DNA of 64,000 nt from Clarkia xantiana subsp. parviflora (lineage: Eukaryota > Streptophyta > Magnoliopsida > Myrtales > Onagraceae), in the NCBI GenBank assembly GCA_036873135.1, contig JAPTYO010000009.1, forward strand, positions 29,719,756-29,783,755, given 5' to 3'. Positions within the stretch are counted from its first letter, which is position 1, and every line of letters begins with the position of its first letter. The position numbers and the translations under genes were made by a program. Below, in pieces: positions 1-10,756 of this stretch. The notes beneath the pieces are model-generated. The model had not been told where the DNA came from, ran no database searches, and worked only from the letters and a program-made list of their open reading frames with translations.

Positions 1-176
1 CGTAGGTGATTCTTTAACCAATGTCCTTACAACATCCGTCGGGCGGACTGCGAACTCCCGTCACGATCTTGGGTCTACAGAAAGCTTGAAACTAGTATGT
101 GCCCCTTTCCGCTGCGTAATTAGTTTACCTTGCATGTCGTGTTTTAATCTGTAGTTACTATCCCATAATTCCAATA
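1..176 (+). repeat. End of the 5' LTR of element A
   Basis: This stretch aligns with about 8387-8560. Shared runs include GTAGGTGATTCTTTAACC and AAAGCTTGAAACT. The terminal bases have decayed from CCGACA in the 3' LTR to CCAATA here. The boundary is set by the primer-binding site that follows. Confidence 0.88.
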
Positions 177-177
177 G

Positions 178-190
178 TGGTATCAGAGCC
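178..190 (+). other. Primer-binding site (initiator Met tRNA) of element A
   Basis: TGGTATCAGAGCC lies two bases after the LTR. It is the standard copia minus-strand primer site, complementary to the 3' end of plant initiator methionine tRNA. It fixes the plus orientation of the element. Confidence 0.93.
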
Positions 191-1040
191 TGTGTAGGGA
201 GTTCATGATTTTGATAAAATTGGTGTTCTTGAGTTTTTAGTAAAACTGATATTCATGAAATTGAGTGTTTTTGTAAATTTGGCGTACAAGGTTTTCAAGA
301 AAAACGTGACATTTATCAAAATTGAAAATTTGATTATTTATCTTAGTAAAATTTGATCTAGAAATTTGACCACTAAGCCTAAAATTGGTTTTTTTGCCGA
401 AATTACATTTTAAAATATTTTAAATATTTCGGCCCCTCATGAATGTATTTTGCTGAAATCGGGGTTAGATTCACAAGATAATTGTAACATTAATTGGCTG
501 GTCCAATTTGCACATCCATTTCGGTTCGACCGACCCAGATATCCATGGGAACCCGAACCAGTCCAACCGGGTCAACGGAACCGAACCGGGTCGGGTTCCA
601 CGGGTTCAAACCAGTCGGGTCAACCGACCCGGATTTTCTCAATCGGTCCGACCCATCTGGGTCAGGTCAGACCAGGAAACTAATGGGTCGAACCAAATCG
701 ACCCGGTTTGCGTGAAGAACCGAACTGAATTCCTATTTAAACTTAACTGAGCTGGTCGGACCGGTTTTACCGGACCGGACAGGTCGGCTCGAATTGACAT
801 GAACCAGACCGTTTTGGTCGAACTGACCCGATTCAATTGAAAATAGGATGGTCAAATTTTAAAATCCAAATATTTTCGAACTTTAAATTTACCTACACAA
901 CGCTAATAGGTTTGATGTTTTCACGTTTTAATCAAACATGATGCCTAGTTTCAATTAAGGGAATGGATCTCGAAAATGCATGATTATGGGACTGAATCAT
1001 TTAGTGGGCTGAATTGAAATTTCTATATAAATTGATATTA
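191..1040 (+). other. Leader of element A with a GACCCG/CCGGTT-rich patch
   Basis: This is non-coding leader. From about 510 to 835 it is dense in short GACCCG, CGGGTC and ACCGGA words inside otherwise AT-rich DNA. A similar patch lies in the leader of element D (about 56920-57150), so it looks like a family trait. The ORFs here are by-products of the repeats. Confidence 0.6.
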
Positions 1041-1763
1041 GGGAAAATAACCTATTTGATGTCTAAGGATTACCCCATGTGTCAGTTTGGTGTCTAAAAA
1101 AAATTGTTGATATTTGGTGTCTCAGGTTTCAACTTTGTTGCGATTTGGTTTTCCGTCCATTTTTGGAGTTAATTTGACAGAGTCAAATGAAAAGACGATT
1201 ATCTCCTTATACTTTTTAGTTTTTTGCAAAGTCACCAGTCTGATTCCGGCCACCCACCTCCGATTCCCGCCACGGACCTCCGATTCTGGCGACACACCTC
1301 CGATTTCAGGCACCTACCTCCTATTCCGGCCACCCACCTCCAATTTCGGCCACCCACCTCCAATTCTGGCCACCCACCCCCTATTCTGGCCGAGGTGCAG
1401 TTGTCCAGTTTCCGGCCGATTTCGGCCGATTCGTGCCGATTTCGACCAATTTGGACGATTCCGGCCAATTCCGACCGATTTCGGCCGATTCCGACATAGG
1501 ATTTAGGGTTCTAGCGGTGGAGCAGCTAATGAGGGTGGTACAGTGATCTGATTTAGGGTTTAGGGGGTAATTTGGGCATTTTAAATTTTATTTGGTCATG
1601 TGCTAGTCACATGACCGAATTCTTTTAAATTTAACCCCAGAATTTAACGGAGACACCAAATCGCAACAAAATTGAATCCTGCGACACCAAATATCAACAA
1701 AAAAATTTAGACACCAAACTGACACATGGGGTAAACCTGAGACACCAAATAGGTTCTTTTCCC
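1041..1763. mobile_element. Mutator-type MITE in the leader of element A
   Basis: Inverted terminal regions of about 110 bp start GGGAAAA.AACCTATTTG and share a GTGTCAGTTTGGTGTCTAAA segment. The element is flanked by a perfect 9-bp direct repeat, TTGATATTA (1032-1040 and 1764-1772). Nine-base duplications are the hallmark of Mutator-like transposons. The centre (about 1240-1500) is a run of degenerate CACCTCCGATTCCGGC units and encodes nothing convincing, so the element is non-autonomous. Confidence 0.9.
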
Positions 1764-1772
1764 TTGATATTA

Positions 1773-2483
1773 TTGCATGATTATAATTGCGTCTCGACTA
1801 TGTCAAGCTAGTTGGATAATGCATGTTGTGGGCAGAGCCCTGAATTTCAATTAATGAGTTGCGCACTAGGATAGACATGTTGTGATGGTTGTTATTGCCT
1901 AGAATCCATGTCTAGAAGTTCGCATGATTGATTGTTAGCATGAATTGCAAGTCAGCCACAAATATGTTTAAAATTGATATTCAGTTTCCAAATAGGCATG
2001 TTTGAAGTGGTGTGGTCACGCATGATGCGTATGCATGAATGTTGAGGATGTAGCAGCATGAGATAATTTACTTATGTAGTTGAATTATATGTGCTTGCAT
2101 GAGTTCCTCAGAACATTAGACGCATGACGCGTATGCATAATTGTTTGAGGATGTGGCTACATATGACGATTTACTTGCATGAATTCCTCGAAACGTTTTA
2201 GAACGGCCTTGGGAAAGCCAAGATCGGGTGTATGATAAAACTCCCCGTTCCGGTGAAAGCGATTAAACCGTTTTAAAAGATTGGTCTATTAGAAAGGAGA
2301 CGTTGCCAGTGTGAACTCTTTCACGACCTCCTTCCATTGGTATACCGGTGGTCGGGTTGGCTAGATGGCTGAGGAATCATTGTCGTTCGCCTTCTATCTC
2401 ATGGATATCTGATTATACAATTATTTTCAAAATGTTAATGTCTCCCTGATTGTCGCATGATTATCAATGAGTGTTAGTATCGA
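1773..2483 (+). other. Rest of element A leader
   Basis: This is non-coding sequence between the MITE and gag. It contains a loose duplication of GCATGA.GCGTATGCAT words near 2020-2040 and 2122-2142. I see no gene here. Confidence 0.5.
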
Positions 2484-3300
2484 ATGGCATCGATGGATTC
2501 ATCATGTTCTTATGAGCTTTTGAATGAGGCGAACTATGACTCGTGGTGCAAACGCACATCAATGAGCTGCTTGATGATAAGGGTCCGATAGACCACATTC
2601 GGAAGACGATGAGCTGCCCAGATGCAGGCCTGACTAAAGGGCTGGCATACACCCACTTCAGGTGGGAGCAGGATGACAAGAGAGCTAAGGAAATTTTTCT
2701 ATCTGAAATGTCTTCAGACTTTAAGGATAAGTATATGGATTTTCCGGTTACAAAGGACATATGGGATACATTGTTCCTGAAATATGGAAACGGCATCGCA
2801 GTTCACCTACACCCACTTATACCCTCTTTGGATGAATGTCTAAAGAGCGATAACATCAGTGTACTTGAGAAAGTATATCAACTCATCAGCATGATTAAAC
2901 CGCCTGAGCATGAGAGTTAGATGGCTGAATGGGACAAAATTCAAGCCATAATCGGAATTCTCCGAAGTCCTGCATAGCAACCAGGACTCTTCTGACTGTC
3001 AGTAATTCCATGCCGGATCTTGCATCAGTCCTAAATTTAATAGAGATGGAAGAAACTCGATTGGAAATGGTTATGATAGAAACTAAAGTGCAAGGAAAAC
3101 CTGTTAGATAAAACAGGAAATGGAGGAACAGGGGTAAGAAACAACAGGTTGTTGACCGTAAAACGTCGACGAAGTCTAAACAAGGCAACCTCCAGTTAAA
3201 ATCAGAGATAGTTTGCAGGGATTCCAGCCCTCGCCGTATCGGTGACATAGTTGGTTCCAGCAAACCGCATGCTGTCAAGGTATGCGACATTTGATATGTT
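2484..3300 (+). pseudogene. Copia gag, frameshifted (element A)
   Basis: The likely start is the ATG at 2484, giving MASMDSSCSYELLNEANYDSW, the usual copia Gag opening in which a short N-terminus leads to an N-Y-x-x-W motif. The frame then shifts; 2543-2920 continues with the Gag UBN2-like region (KYMDFPVTKDIWDTLF). Another shift near 2920 leads to degraded sequence up to protease. Gag forms the virus-like particle in the cytoplasm. No intact zinc knuckle is readable near 3260. Confidence 0.8.
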
Positions 3301-3801
3301 ATGAAAGCTTTAGTTTCCTCAACTGTCATGTTAACTGATTCAAATCCTTCTTGGATACTTGAATCAAGTGCGACATACCACATAACCAATGAAAATGGAT
3401 TATTTGCCATGTTCAGACGTATGATAAAGGACTCGAAAAGGATATACATTGGCGACAACTCAAATGTTGAATTCGAAGGAGTAGGGAACTGTAAATTGTC
3501 TATGCGCAATGGCAGGACCTTACTTCTTGAAAATTTCCTTTATGCTCCTAGAATTCAAAGGAATGTTGTTTCTGTGACTTCTCTTATGAATAATGGATTT
3601 TCTTTATCATTTGAGAACTCCCTTGTTCAGATAAACAAAGGCAATGTCTTTTATGGGCATGCATTTTTCTCTAATGGTCTTATTGTTATGGATTTGAATG
3701 GAAATGAATATTCGAACAGAATGTATTCAGTATCATCTAGGGAAACAGAAATTAATGCGGCCGGATGGAATGTGAGGTTAGGACATATAGGCTACGACTG
3801 A
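3301..3801 (+). pseudogene. Copia protease and GAG-pre-integrase region (element A)
   Basis: One 166-residue open stretch. Residues 15-30 hold the protease active-site region, but it reads LESSATYHIT where the family has an Asp-Thr/Ser-Gly triad, so the catalytic Asp is lost. Downstream are the typical LYAP and V-S-V segments. It ends in the RLGHIGYD motif of the GAG-pre-integrase domain, followed by a stop. Confidence 0.85.
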
Positions 3802-3822
3802 GTACAAATTCTTGCTTAGAGA

Positions 3823-4600
3823 GGGCTTCTGCCCGGAGCAACTCATGTAGTGAAAACCTCTTGTGAGGACTGTGTAGACAGAAAGTCTATCCGCAAACCA
3901 TTCGGTGAAGCACTTCGAGCCGAGTACCCATTGTATTTAATTCATTTCGACGTATGTGGACCTATGAATGTCACCGCTAGGGGTGGTAAACGTTACTTCA
4001 CAACTTTCATTGATGACTTTACCCATTACGGGTTTACACATTTGATTACTCGTAAATCTGAGGCCATTAAATGATTTAAAAGCTTTCTCAACCTCGTAGA
4101 GAATAGACAGGAGTGAAAGGTGAAAACCCTACCCACTGATAGAGGTGGAGAAATCTCTTTAATGAGTTCAACAAGTTATGCAAAGAAAGAGGGATTTTAG
4201 GTCAAATGACGATCCCTAATACGCCACAACAAAATGATGTGGCAGAACGACGTAATCGTACACTCTTAGACATGGTTAGAACCATGATGTCACAAGCTCA
4301 ACTTCTGATCTCCTTCTGGGGTGATGTGTTATTGACTGCCACTAATGTAGTAAACCTTGTTCCTTCAAAATTGGTGGACACGACACCATATGAGTGGTGA
4401 ACTGGTAAAGAGAGAGATCATACCAGGCTGCGACCTTGGGGTTACGAAGCATACACGCATAAAACCGACAGTCGATTCATGTTTGTGGAGGCTTAGAAGA
4501 ATGATGGTGTGGTCGAACATGAGTCCAGAGACGTTACGTTATTTGAGGTTGAATTTCCTAAGCATGGTAACATCAAAACGAATGAAGTCTTAATTGAACT
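3823..4600 (+). pseudogene. Copia integrase, broken (element A)
   Basis: The pieces are 3850-4074 (C-x2-C of the zinc finger, then FDVCGPM with the first catalytic Asp and FIDDFTHYG), a segment near 4136 with TDRGGE (second Asp), and 4206-4400 with NDVAERRNRT (catalytic Glu). Stops near 4074 and 4400 and frame changes break it. Integrase would insert the cDNA in the nucleus. Confidence 0.88.
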
Positions 4601-5188
4601 AGAATAGGATGATGATAGTCAGGTCCCACTTACTTCGAGTGGAAGATTTGAGGCAGCAACACCAGTGAACGATATGGTAAAAGAGAATAGAGAAACTTTC
4701 ATAATAAATCCAGTGGGAGTAGTCAATCCAACCACGCAGATCACTGTTGCTGCGAGTGCGAATCAAGTGGAACCTGATCATCATGTTGCTGAACCGTTGG
4801 ATGAGAATCCTATAATTCCTCAACTACCTACTGGTAATAGTGAGAGTGGAACAACCAACTCGGTTCCTGGTCCTAGTAACCATAGAATTCATCTCGGAGG
4901 TAGAATCCCGAGACCAATAGGTCGTCCAAGAAAAGTTGTAGGAGAAGATTCAAGTAACGCCCTTGTTCCCAGTGGGAGTATTGTTCCTACTGGGAGCATT
5001 GTTCATAGTGGGAGTATATTTCAAGTTCAAGATGGGAATGTTGAGCCTAGACGCAGTCAAAGGCACCGAACTTATCCAAAGAAGTATCCTATCGAGAAGG
5101 GTGACTTGTTCACCCTGACTTCGGTTGATGAATCGGTAACGGTTAAAAATCTTTGGGAGGACCTCAAGAAAAGTAATGGAGGAAAGTA
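4601..5188 (+). pseudogene. Copia integrase C-terminal linker (element A)
   Basis: The 174-residue open frame at 4665-5189 is rich in Pro, Ser and Asn, with VPSGSIVPTGSIVHSGSI repeats, a basic PRPIGRPRKVV patch and RRSQRHRTYPKKYP. This is the variable linker between integrase and RT in copia polyproteins. The same segment is present in reverse in C (8570-8880), B (12830-13310) and D (53580-54000). Confidence 0.78.
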
Positions 5189-5482
5189 ATGGAGGAAGAG
5201 ATCACCTCTATGAAAGCCAATTCGGTATGGTCGTTAGTTGATTTGCCTGCTAACCGCAGAGCTATAGGGGCAAAGTGGGTTCTGAAATTGGAACTCACTA
5301 CTGATGGACACGTTGAGCGCTACAAAGCTCTATTGGTTGCGAAGGGATATACCCAACTCGACGGAGTGGACTTTGATGAGACATACTCACCGACTGTGCG
5401 TTACACCACAATCCGGGGCATCCTGGCCCTGGTTGCTAGCCTCGATCTGGAGCTGCACCAAATGGATGTTAAGACCCCGTAA
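5189..5482 (+). pseudogene. Copia reverse transcriptase, N-terminal part (element A)
   Basis: Encodes the fingers region: [43 protein letters not shown] and ELHQMDVKT. This is standard copia RT up to the D of the MDVKTAF motif. A stop follows and the frame runs into an inverted copy of itself. Confidence 0.92.
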
Positions 5483-5633
5483 TCGAGGTACCCATGAAAC
5501 CCTCTGGAGCTGGACCAGATCGAGGCTAGAAACCAGGGCCAGGATGCCCGGGATTGTGGTGTAACGCACAGTCGGTGAGTATGTCTCATCAAAGTCCACT
5601 CCGTCGAGTTGGGTATATCCCTTCGCAACCAAT
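5332..5633. repeat. 119-bp inverted repeat (fold-back) inside RT of element A
   Basis: Arm 5332-5450 and arm 5515-5633 are reverse complements with about two mismatches in 119 positions and a 64-bp spacer. The right arm therefore reads as antisense RT ([18 protein letters not shown] on the minus strand). The arms are far more alike than A is to B or D, so the inversion duplication is recent compared with the decay of the element. Confidence 0.92.
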
Positions 5634-5637
5634 CGAG

Positions 5638-5688
5638 CATGGAACTTGGAGGAATAGATCTACATGGGAACTTGGAGGAATAGATCTA
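5638..5688 (+). repeat. 25-26 bp tandem duplication
   Basis: Two adjacent copies of a unit beginning CATGG(G)AACTTGGAGGAA lie just after the fold-back. The sequence belongs to the RT segment that normally follows MDVKTAF. The duplication sits at the junction where the inverted arm ends, which suggests both arose in one repair event. Confidence 0.85.
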
Positions 5689-6386
5689 CATGGAGCAACC
5701 AGAGGGTTTCATAACCCATGGGAACGAACATAAATTTTGTAAGCTCCAGATCGATCTATGGTCTTAAATAGTCGTCTCGGCAATGGTACCACAGTTTCCA
5801 CGAGGAAATCGTTGACAACGGATTCGTGAATCTTCACGAGGATCCCTGCGTGTACACAAAGACCTCCGAGTCGAAGTATGTTATCTTGACGTTATACATC
5901 GATGACATACTCATTTTCGCGAACGACGTAAGTTATTTGAATGAATCAAAGTCCTGGCTGGCATCTGTATTTGAGAAGAAGGACATGAGAGAGGCCACGT
6001 AAATCATATGCATTAAAATTCTAGGGATCGGGCTGCTCGTAAACTATGTCTTTCTCAAGAAGCCTATATCAACAAAATTGTTGAGAAGGTTCAATCTCCA
6101 AGATGCCAAACCTGTCGATTGCCGGTAGTGTTTGGTTGCGCGTTGTCGAAGCTTGAGGGCCCAAAAGACCAGGCGGAGCATGAACAGATGGAAAGTGCAG
6201 AGTACATCAGTATGGTTGGTATTCTGATGTACGCCATGCAATGCACTCGTCCGGATATCTATTACGATGTGGGCTTAGTAGCACATTTCCAATCAGAATT
6301 TGGATTGACTGCGGACTACAGAGTACCGTCCAATCTGAAAAGGTACTGCCGGCTACGGACTATGCTATGAGGGTAGTACGCTTGAA
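5689..6386 (+). pseudogene. Copia reverse transcriptase, catalytic and C-terminal part (element A)
   Basis: The CKLQRSIYGL-like, RQWYHRF-like and YIDDIL segments (catalytic Asp pair near 5894-5908) are recognisable despite frameshifts. Beyond 6119 an open frame carries EYISMVGILMYAMQCTRPDI, the thumb/connection region. There are many indels and the enzyme is not functional. Confidence 0.85.
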
Positions 6387-6878
6387 TTGACTAGGTTCAG
6401 TGACGCCGACCATGGTGGCGATCCGGATGATCGTAATTCCACCTTAGGAGGAGTATTTCTCCTTGAAAAATATGTTATTTCATGGATGAGCAGGAAGCAA
6501 TCCTATTTCGCACTGTCTACGATGGAATTCGAATTCGTATCCTCCTCTAAGAATGCACAGGAAGCTGTCTGGCTAAAGAGACTCTTGACTGCTCTACTTG
6601 ACGTCGAGGACGAGAGTAATCTAGTGAGGATTTACTCTGACAATCAAGCAGCAATATCGGCAGTCAAGAATCTGAATTATCATAGTAGGATGAAACACAT
6701 TGATGTTAAATATAATTATGCGAAAATTATGGTAGAAGAAAAACTGATCACATTAGAATACTTGTCCTCTAAGAGTATGGTGGCAGACTCATTGACAAAA
6801 CCTTTACGCATGGAATTTTCGAAAAGCATGTCAAAATGCTTGGACTACGCAGGGTTTAGGAGGCTTGTGTTATGTTAA
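6387..6878 (+). CDS. Copia RNase H domain, open frame (element A)
   Basis: A 163-residue open stretch covers the whole domain: FSDADHGGDPDDRNST (first Asp), SWMSRKQSYFALSTMEFEF (Glu), IYSDNQAAISAVKN (Asp) and HSRMKHIDVKY (C-terminal His/Asp). It ends in SMVADSLTKPL, as in other copia pols. Its frame is cleaner than the rest of the element. It is part of a dead polyprotein, not an independent gene. Confidence 0.85.
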   Translation: MTRFSDADHGGDPDDRNSTLGGVFLLEKYVISWMSRKQSYFALSTMEFEFVSSSKNAQEAVWLKRLLTALLDVEDESNLVRIYSDNQAAISAVKNLNYHSRMKHIDVKYNYAKIMVEEKLITLEYLSSKSMVADSLTKPLRMEFSKSMSKCLDYAGFRRLVLC

Positions 6879-7970
6879 TAACATCTTGAGCTTTGAAATA
6901 ATATTTTAAACAAAAGAATTGAAATTTGAGTTTATTATTTCACGACGTCATAATGGCTGAATTACATCGGATGTACGGTATATAAACTAGTCGTTGGAGT
7001 GTAAAACCTCCCAATAAAATAGGTCGAATATGGGCATTGCCTCGTCACACAGGCACGTTCTTCTTGATGGAGGAGGAACCTCTACCATGTCAAGCCGGCT
7101 AAGAACCCTGGTATTTCGAAATATAAACCTGGTTAAGTAAAACAATCATTTGGTTTCGGGGTAACACGACATGATCATTGTTTTGCGGATCGCCGATGAA
7201 CTTGGTTCGTCGGAAACCACATTCTGGGCCAGATAAAAATCTGCCATAGCGTATGACATTTCCCACTCCTGAAAATATGTAAGTTCAGATTATGCTATCG
7301 ACGCGCACTTCATACTGCGCGTGCCACGTTCGACCACGGGATCAGGCTCGGTCGTGCTAGGTGGAATCTTCCGAGATTCTGATGGGCGCAAACTTCTTCA
7401 CCTTGAGCGTGTAACTGATCTCGAGTGCTTAATAAAGGATCGCCCGAAGTATCCTTACTACTCATAACTCATATCTAAGGTCAGGCTCAATGGCCGCTTT
7501 CAGGTGTACGAACGCAGTGCTGAACAAAAAAGACCAGTGACCATGTTTTGGGAACCGGTTAAGTTTGACTGAGGATATAAGCAATAGGGATGGTCACATA
7601 CGCCTTTACCTCTCCGAATCTTGTACTCACTAGGTGGCCACCAACCGAATATTAGTTGAAGGTTTTGAATACTTGTACGGATTCCTTGGAAAAGTGTTCT
7701 ATGTGGAAACTAGGCAAATGGAGAATAACAGCTGACTAGGAATACTGCGCGGCACAGAGAAGTAACAACTTGATAACAAGTTGGGAATAAACGTTATGCG
7801 GACGCTACAACACTCTTAACCGATGAGTAGCACGATTTCCATTGTGTCTGTCGGTCGCACGACAAAACTCGTATGAACAATTTGGAAGCTGGACTGGATC
7901 GAAGAATAAATGTTGATGTGTTGGTCGACAACATATTAACAGGCACCTTCCCATTTCGGCGAGTGGGAGC
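6879..7970 (+). other. Long 3' untranslated region of element A, with polypurine tract
   Basis: About 1.1 kb between RNase H and the 3' LTR with no credible coding. Its reverse complement recurs in B (10053-10756 and 11355-11735), so it is a conserved part of this copia family rather than an insertion. It ends in the purine-rich CGAGTGGGAGC next to the LTR, the expected plus-strand priming tract. Confidence 0.75.
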
Positions 7971-8560
7971 TGTTGACATTTGGTGAATAGGTCGTCGTTA
8001 AAGGAGCCCTTTAATATAAGCTCAAGACCTAAGAAATTGAGTAATGTCACATTAGGGATTTTGGGTTGGGCCTAAAATTCCAATTGACATTAGAGGCCCA
8101 AAAGTGGGCCTCCCCCTTTACTATAGTGGCCGGCCGAAACTAGGGTTAATCCCTATGGTGGGCTTTGCCCACCTCCTCTTATAAATAGAGATTGTTAGGG
8201 ATTTATTTAGTGTTAATCACTCTTCCTCCTAAGTGTTGAGACAAAAGAAATCCCTCCTCCCTAACACATAATTTCGTCCGAACCATAGGAGCAAGGAGGT
8301 GCCAAATTGCTTCGAGCAATTACCCCGGAGATCCATCATGCTGACAAATTGAAAAGAGGCTTTGTTGTGGAGACTATTCCTTGTAGGTGATTCTTTAACC
8401 GGAGTCCTTACAGGAGCCATCCGGCGGACCGCGAACTCTTATCACGGTATTGGGTCTAAAGAAAGCTTGAAACTGGTATGTGCCCTTTTCTGTTGCGTAA
8501 TTAGTTTATATTGCATGTACACGTGTTTTAATTCGTAGTAACTTTTCCTTAATTCCGACA
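7971..8560 (+). repeat. 3' LTR of element A
   Basis: Starts TGTTGACATT after the polypurine tract and ends AATTCCGACA, 590 bp. It contains a TATA box, TATAAATAG, at 8180-8188. A strong short hairpin (GAGGCCC...GGGCCTC, 8093-8112) recurs in the other copia LTRs of the window. The end is homologous to bases 1-176. Confidence 0.92.
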
Positions 8561-9453
8561 TCTCGGACCAGGAACAAAGTTGGTTGTCCCACTGGCCCCT
8601 GTAGGTAGTTGAAGAATGATAGGATTTTCATCCAACGGTTCAGCAACTAGATGACCATGATCAGGTTCTACTTGATTCGTACCCGGAGCAACTATGATTT
8701 ATGTGGTCGGATTGTCTCCTCCCACTGGATTTATTATGAAAATTTCCCCAATCTCATTTACCATATCATTTCCCGTTGTTGCCCCCTCAAATCTCCCACT
8801 CGAAGTAAGTGGGACCTGATAATTCTCATCATGTTCTAGTTCTATTAGGACTTCATTCGTTTTGATGTTAACAAGCTTTGGAAATTCATCCTCAATAAAT
8901 GTAACATCTCTGGACGCACGTTCAACCACGCCACCATTTTCTTGAGCCGCCACAAACAAGTATCCCTTAGAGTTTTTTGAGTATCTAATAAACATACTTT
9001 TCACTCCTCTCAGTCCCAACTTGACGTATCGGTATGATGTGTGTATGCTGCGCAACAAAGCTCATATGGTGTCGTGTCCACTGATTTTGTTGGTACACGG
9101 TTTACTACATGAGTGGTAGTCAACAAAATATCACCCCAATAGGAGATAGAAAGTTGAGCTTGCTACTTCATGATTCATATCATGTCCGTGAGTGTATGAT
9201 CATGCCGCTCTGCTACACCGTTCAGTTGCGGCATATAAGGGATCGTTGTTTTACAGACAATGCCCCTTCCATTACATAACTTATTAAACTCATTCGAGAG
9301 GTATTCTCCACATCTGTCAGTGCACGAGGTTTTTCACCTTTCGCTCTAGCTGATTCTCTACGAGATTGAGGTAGCTTATAAAGCATTCAATAATCTCGAA
9401 TACGAGTAATCAATGAGTAAACCCAAATTGAGCTAAGCTATTAATGAAAGTTA
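8561..9453 (-). pseudogene. Copia fragment C: integrase and linker
   Basis: Reverse-strand relative of A positions about 4000-4870. The 119-residue frame at 8699-9058 holds the linker (KGYLFVAAQENGGVVERASRDV). The stretch to 9453 is decayed integrase, ending at the sequence equivalent to TTTIDDF. It is cut on the left by element A and on the right by the LTR at 9454. Confidence 0.83.
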
Positions 9454-10052
9454 TGTTGTAATTAGGGGATGATAACTACAGAAACAAAAAACTACATGGT
9501 ACATGTTATGTAACAAATTACGCAGCGGAAAGAAGGAAAATCCAATATTTCTTTTCGTAGCCCAGGAGTGTCACGGGGAGTTCACGATCTGCCAGACAGG
9601 TCCTGTAGGAACTCTTGCGAAGGAGAAGTCTATAGGCTATAGTCTCCAGAGCAAAGCCTCTTTTCAATCTGGTCGCTGGGTTGGATCTCCGGGGATATCG
9701 CTTGAAGCAATTCGGCACCTCCTTGGTGTTAAGTAATGTTCGACCGAAACCTCTAATAAAAGGGAGAGAGATTTATTTTGTATCAACTTAAAGTGAGAAA
9801 GTGATTAACCCTAAAGAAATATCTTACACTCTCTATTTATAAGAGGTGGTGTGTTAAAATCCACCTAGGGAATTAATCCCTAGTTTCGGCCGGCCTAGCA
9901 TAATTGGGGAGGCCCAATTTTGGGCCTCTCGTGTCAATTGGGATTTAGGCCTAGCCCAAAATCCCTAATGTGACATTACCCAATTATGCTTACGATGTTG
10001 GGCTTATATTAAAGGGCTCCTATTACGGCGACCCATTCACCAAATGCCAACA
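9454..10052 (-). repeat. 3' LTR of element B
   Basis: A 599-bp LTR of the same family as A, bounded by TGTTGTAATT on the left and AATGCCAACA on the right. The polypurine tract GCTCCCACTCGCCG (reverse strand) lies just to the right, as it should for a minus-strand element. A reverse TATA box, CTATTTATAA, is near 9833. The conserved LTR hairpin is at 9909-9928. Confidence 0.9.
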
Positions 10053-10756
10053 GCTCCCACTCGCCGAAATGGGAGGGTTCCTATTAATATGTTGTTGACC
10101 AATATAATAATATTTATTCTTTGATCCAGTCCAGTTCCCGAATTGTTCATACGAGGATTGTCGTGCGACCGGCAGACACAACGGACATCAAGCTACTCAT
10201 CGGTTAAGAGTGTTGTAGCGTCCGCGAAATGTTTATTCCCAACATGTTTCTTCTCTGTGCCGTGATGTATCCCTGGTCAACTGTTAGTCTCCAATTGCCT
10301 AGTTTCCCCATAGGAACACTTCTCTAAGGCATCCGTACGAGTATTCACAACCTTCAACTAATATCTTGTTGGTGGCCACCTAGTGAATACAAGAGTCGGA
10401 GAATTACAGGTGTACATGACCATCCCCATAGCTCATATCCTTAGTCAAGCTCAACCGGTTTCCAAAACGTGGTCACTCGGCCTTTTTGTTCAGCACTGCG
10501 CTTGTACGCCTGGAGGCGAAAATCGAGCCCAAACTTGAGTATGAGTTCTGACTGGTAAGGATACTTCAGGTGCTTCTTCTGTAAGCACCCGGGATAAGTC
10601 ACACGCTCAAGGTGAAGAATTTTGCGCCCATTAGAATCTCGGAAGATTCTACCTAGCACAACCGAGCCTGACCCCGTGGTCGAACATGGCTCGCGCAGTA
10701 CGAAGTGCGTGTCGATATGATAACCTGAGCTTACATATTGTCAGGAATGGGAAATG
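10053..10756 (-). other. Distal part of the 3' UTR of element B
   Basis: Reverse complement of A about 7263-7970. It is non-coding; the small ORFs on it have no recognisable domains. It is separated from the proximal part of the same UTR by the solo LTR. Confidence 0.8.

Larger units (their letters stand above)
1..8560 (+). mobile_element. Ty1/copia LTR retrotransposon A (5' LTR cut by window edge)
   Basis: The order is partial LTR, primer-binding site, leader, gag, protease, integrase, reverse transcriptase, RNase H, 3' UTR and LTR, which is the copia order. The first 176 bases match the last part of the LTR at 7971-8560. The coding region has many frameshifts and stops, and RT carries a fold-back, so this copy cannot move by itself. 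The 3' LTR ends inside a reverse-oriented relative (fragment C), so A probably inserted into C. The target duplication cannot be checked because the left end lies outside the window. Confidence 0.93.

Noticed and set aside
1114..1506. 130-residue Pro/Thr-rich ORF.
   Set aside because: It lies wholly inside the Mutator-type MITE and reflects its C-rich internal repeats.
5387..5640. Minus-strand RT-like ORFs that look like an antisense copia gene.
   Set aside because: They are the inverted arm of the fold-back in element A, not a separate element.
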